Source: Rhabdochlamydiaceae bacterium
GTDB taxonomy: Bacteria; Chlamydiota; Chlamydiia; Chlamydiales; Rhabdochlamydiaceae
Assembly: GCA_019752555.1 (NCBI GenBank)
Contig: JAIELY010000010.1
Coordinates: forward strand, 62,001 to 126,000
DNA length: 64,000 nt
Reading direction: 5' to 3'
The notes below the pieces were generated by a model. It searched no databases, had not been told where the DNA came from, and was given only the letters and a program-made list of their open reading frames with translations. The position numbers were made by a program, and so were the translations under genes. Numbering within the stretch: the stretch's first letter is position 1; every line of letters starts with the position of its first letter. Below are positions 62,951-64,000 of the stretch, piece by piece.

Positions 62951-63706
62951 ATGATTACATTACAAGCCCTTTCTCAGTTTCTCGATCACCTTCTTTCTCC
63001 CAGTTCATTTGGAGATTACTGTCCCAACGGATTGCAAGTGGAAGGCAAAGAGCGGATTGATACGGTTGCATTTGCTGTTTCGGCAAGTATTGCAGCCATT
63101 GATGCCGCATTAAAAATGGATGCGGATGCCCTTATCGTCCATCATGGGATTTTCTGGGATAAAGAACCCTTATCTGTTGTAGGGTCTAAAAAGGAAAAAC
63201 TTTCCCGATTGTTAAAGGGGAATCTCTCCCTTTTCGCATATCATCTTCCCTTGGATGCACACCTTGAAGTGGGAAACAATTGGAAGGCAGCTGTCGACTT
63301 AGGGTGGCAGAATCTTCATCCTTTTGGAAAGATGGGAAGAGCTGCAATTGGTGTAAAGGGGGAATTTATGCCAAAGCAGGTGGGGGAATTTCAAAAGCAG
63401 CTGGAAGCGTATTACCGTCACCCTGCAAGCGTAGCTCTTGGAGGTCCTGCCGAAGTCAAGACCGCAGCGCTCGTTTCCGGTGGAGCCCATCGAGCAATCC
63501 AAGAAGCTGCAGATGAGGGGGTGGACTGTTTTATCACCGGAAGCTTTGATGAGCCCATTTGGGATATTGCCCATGAGCGTAAGGTCAATTTTTTTGCTTT
63601 GGGCCACTATGCCACAGAACGGATCGGAGTCCTTGCTCTAAGCGAGCTTATCAGTCGGACATTTGACATCCGTTGCCCGTTTATCGACTTGCCGAATCCC
63701 TTTTAA
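62951..63706 (+). CDS. NIF3-family dinuclear metal-binding protein
   Basis: The 251-residue protein has the Nif3/YbgI pattern FGDYCPNGLQVEG, the metal-binding IVHHGIFWDKE and AYHLPLDAHLEVGNN, and a C-terminal GHYATERIGVLAL. The family was long annotated as a type 2 GTP cyclohydrolase, but its real role is unsettled. It is present in Chlamydia. It is divergent from rpiA. Confidence 0.9.
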   Translation: MITLQALSQFLDHLLSPSSFGDYCPNGLQVEGKERIDTVAFAVSASIAAIDAALKMDADALIVHHGIFWDKEPLSVVGSKKEKLSRLLKGNLSLFAYHLPLDAHLEVGNNWKAAVDLGWQNLHPFGKMGRAAIGVKGEFMPKQVGEFQKQLEAYYRHPASVALGGPAEVKTAALVSGGAHRAIQEAADEGVDCFITGSFDEPIWDIAHERKVNFFALGHYATERIGVLALSELISRTFDIRCPFIDLPNPF

Positions 63707-63763
63707 TTCTTGAATTGTATTCTTTTATTGAGTACCCTCTTTTCTTAACCCCTGGTAGGATGA

Positions 63764-64000
63764 ATGTCCTTTGCTTTTAAAGACCTAAAAAATCAGATCG
63801 CTGAAGAGAGTCAAAAAACACGCAAGGCGCGGGAGAAGCTTAAACGGCAGATGGATGCGGCCGATAAGAAAATTACCCCTCAAGCCCTTGAGAAAAAGGC
63901 GATAGAGATCCACCGCTGGATTGCGCGTCACGCTTCAAATCGGATTATTTTAAAGAATAAAAGCATTTGCCTTTTTGACGAAAACGAGCATGCAGCCAAA
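63764..64000 (+). CDS. 5' part of an unrecognised gene (cut by the window edge)
   Basis: ATG 63764 follows an SD-like TAGGATG and the frame stays open to the end, giving 79 residues beginning MSFAFKDLKNQIAEESQKTR. It is rich in Lys/Glu and probably helical. No family recognised. Confidence 0.6.
   Translation, partial: MSFAFKDLKNQIAEESQKTRKAREKLKRQMDAADKKITPQALEKKAIEIHRWIARHASNRIILKNKSICLFDENEHAAK

Overview
The window reads as chromosome of an amoeba- or animal-associated ("environmental") member of the Chlamydiae. Three things point there. Gene order matches Chlamydia: gmk - small gene - metG - ... - recD, and groEL-groES-pepF. A signal-peptide MOMP-like outer membrane protein ending in Phe is present. 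There are many proteins of the kind these intracellular bacteria make: a tandem-bilobed Inc-like protein, a NUE-like SET-domain protein, and several effector-like proteins with eukaryote-type or virulence-type catalytic motifs. The family within the Chlamydiae cannot be fixed from the sequence alone.

Layout. 0-8 kb: housekeeping operon yicC-gmk-omega-like-metG, then a predicted pentein (guanidino-group) enzyme, facing recD2. 8-10.6 kb: TolC-like lipoprotein and a two-domain multicopper oxidase, then tRNA-Asn. 10.6-14.5 kb: an AT-rich island holding one large autotransporter, bounded by the tRNA-Asn 3' end and an imperfect copy of it. 14.5-18.7 kb: asd, then a methionine uptake/repair operon metN-metI-metQ-fRMsr behind a leader with a Met-rich leader peptide and a terminator hairpin. 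18.8-32 kb: accessory region rich in lineage-specific proteins, including a RasGAP-like protein, a large protein with a PLP-enzyme-like C-terminal part, an Inc-like protein, a tandem small-protein pair, an exported 2OG oxygenase and a YopT-like cysteine protease. 32-43.8 kb: MOMP-like protein, SET protein, DUF1254 protein, prfC, a TolC-EmrA-EmrB efflux operon, K+ channel, SDR and HAD hydrolase. 43.8-46.9 kb: a VapBC-type toxin-antitoxin pair, and a one-gene insertion flanked by 67-bp perfect direct repeats at the 3' end of an alpha/beta-hydrolase gene. 47-51 kb: lipoprotein, POT peptide transporter, AsmA-like protein, ShlB-like beta-barrel. 51.2-57.2 kb: a compact seven-gene minus-strand cluster (DMT transporter, HIT, cysteine-desulfurase-like gene with a frameshift, adenylate kinase, AdoHcy-hydrolase-like, HIT, Nudix) that looks like a nucleotide-based metabolic pathway. 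57.3-64 kb: groESL with CIRCE, pepF, HPr, DUF151, rpiA, NIF3.

The strongest candidates for something undescribed are: (1) ribosome-mediated attenuation by methionine codons ahead of metNIQ; (2) a bacterial RasGAP keeping both arginine signatures; (3) the DMT/HIT/Csd/Adk/SAHH/HIT/Nudix cluster; (4) the 67-bp-repeat insertion; (5) the YopT-like and pentein enzymes as possible effectors. No rRNA, CRISPR array or recognisable insertion sequence was seen.
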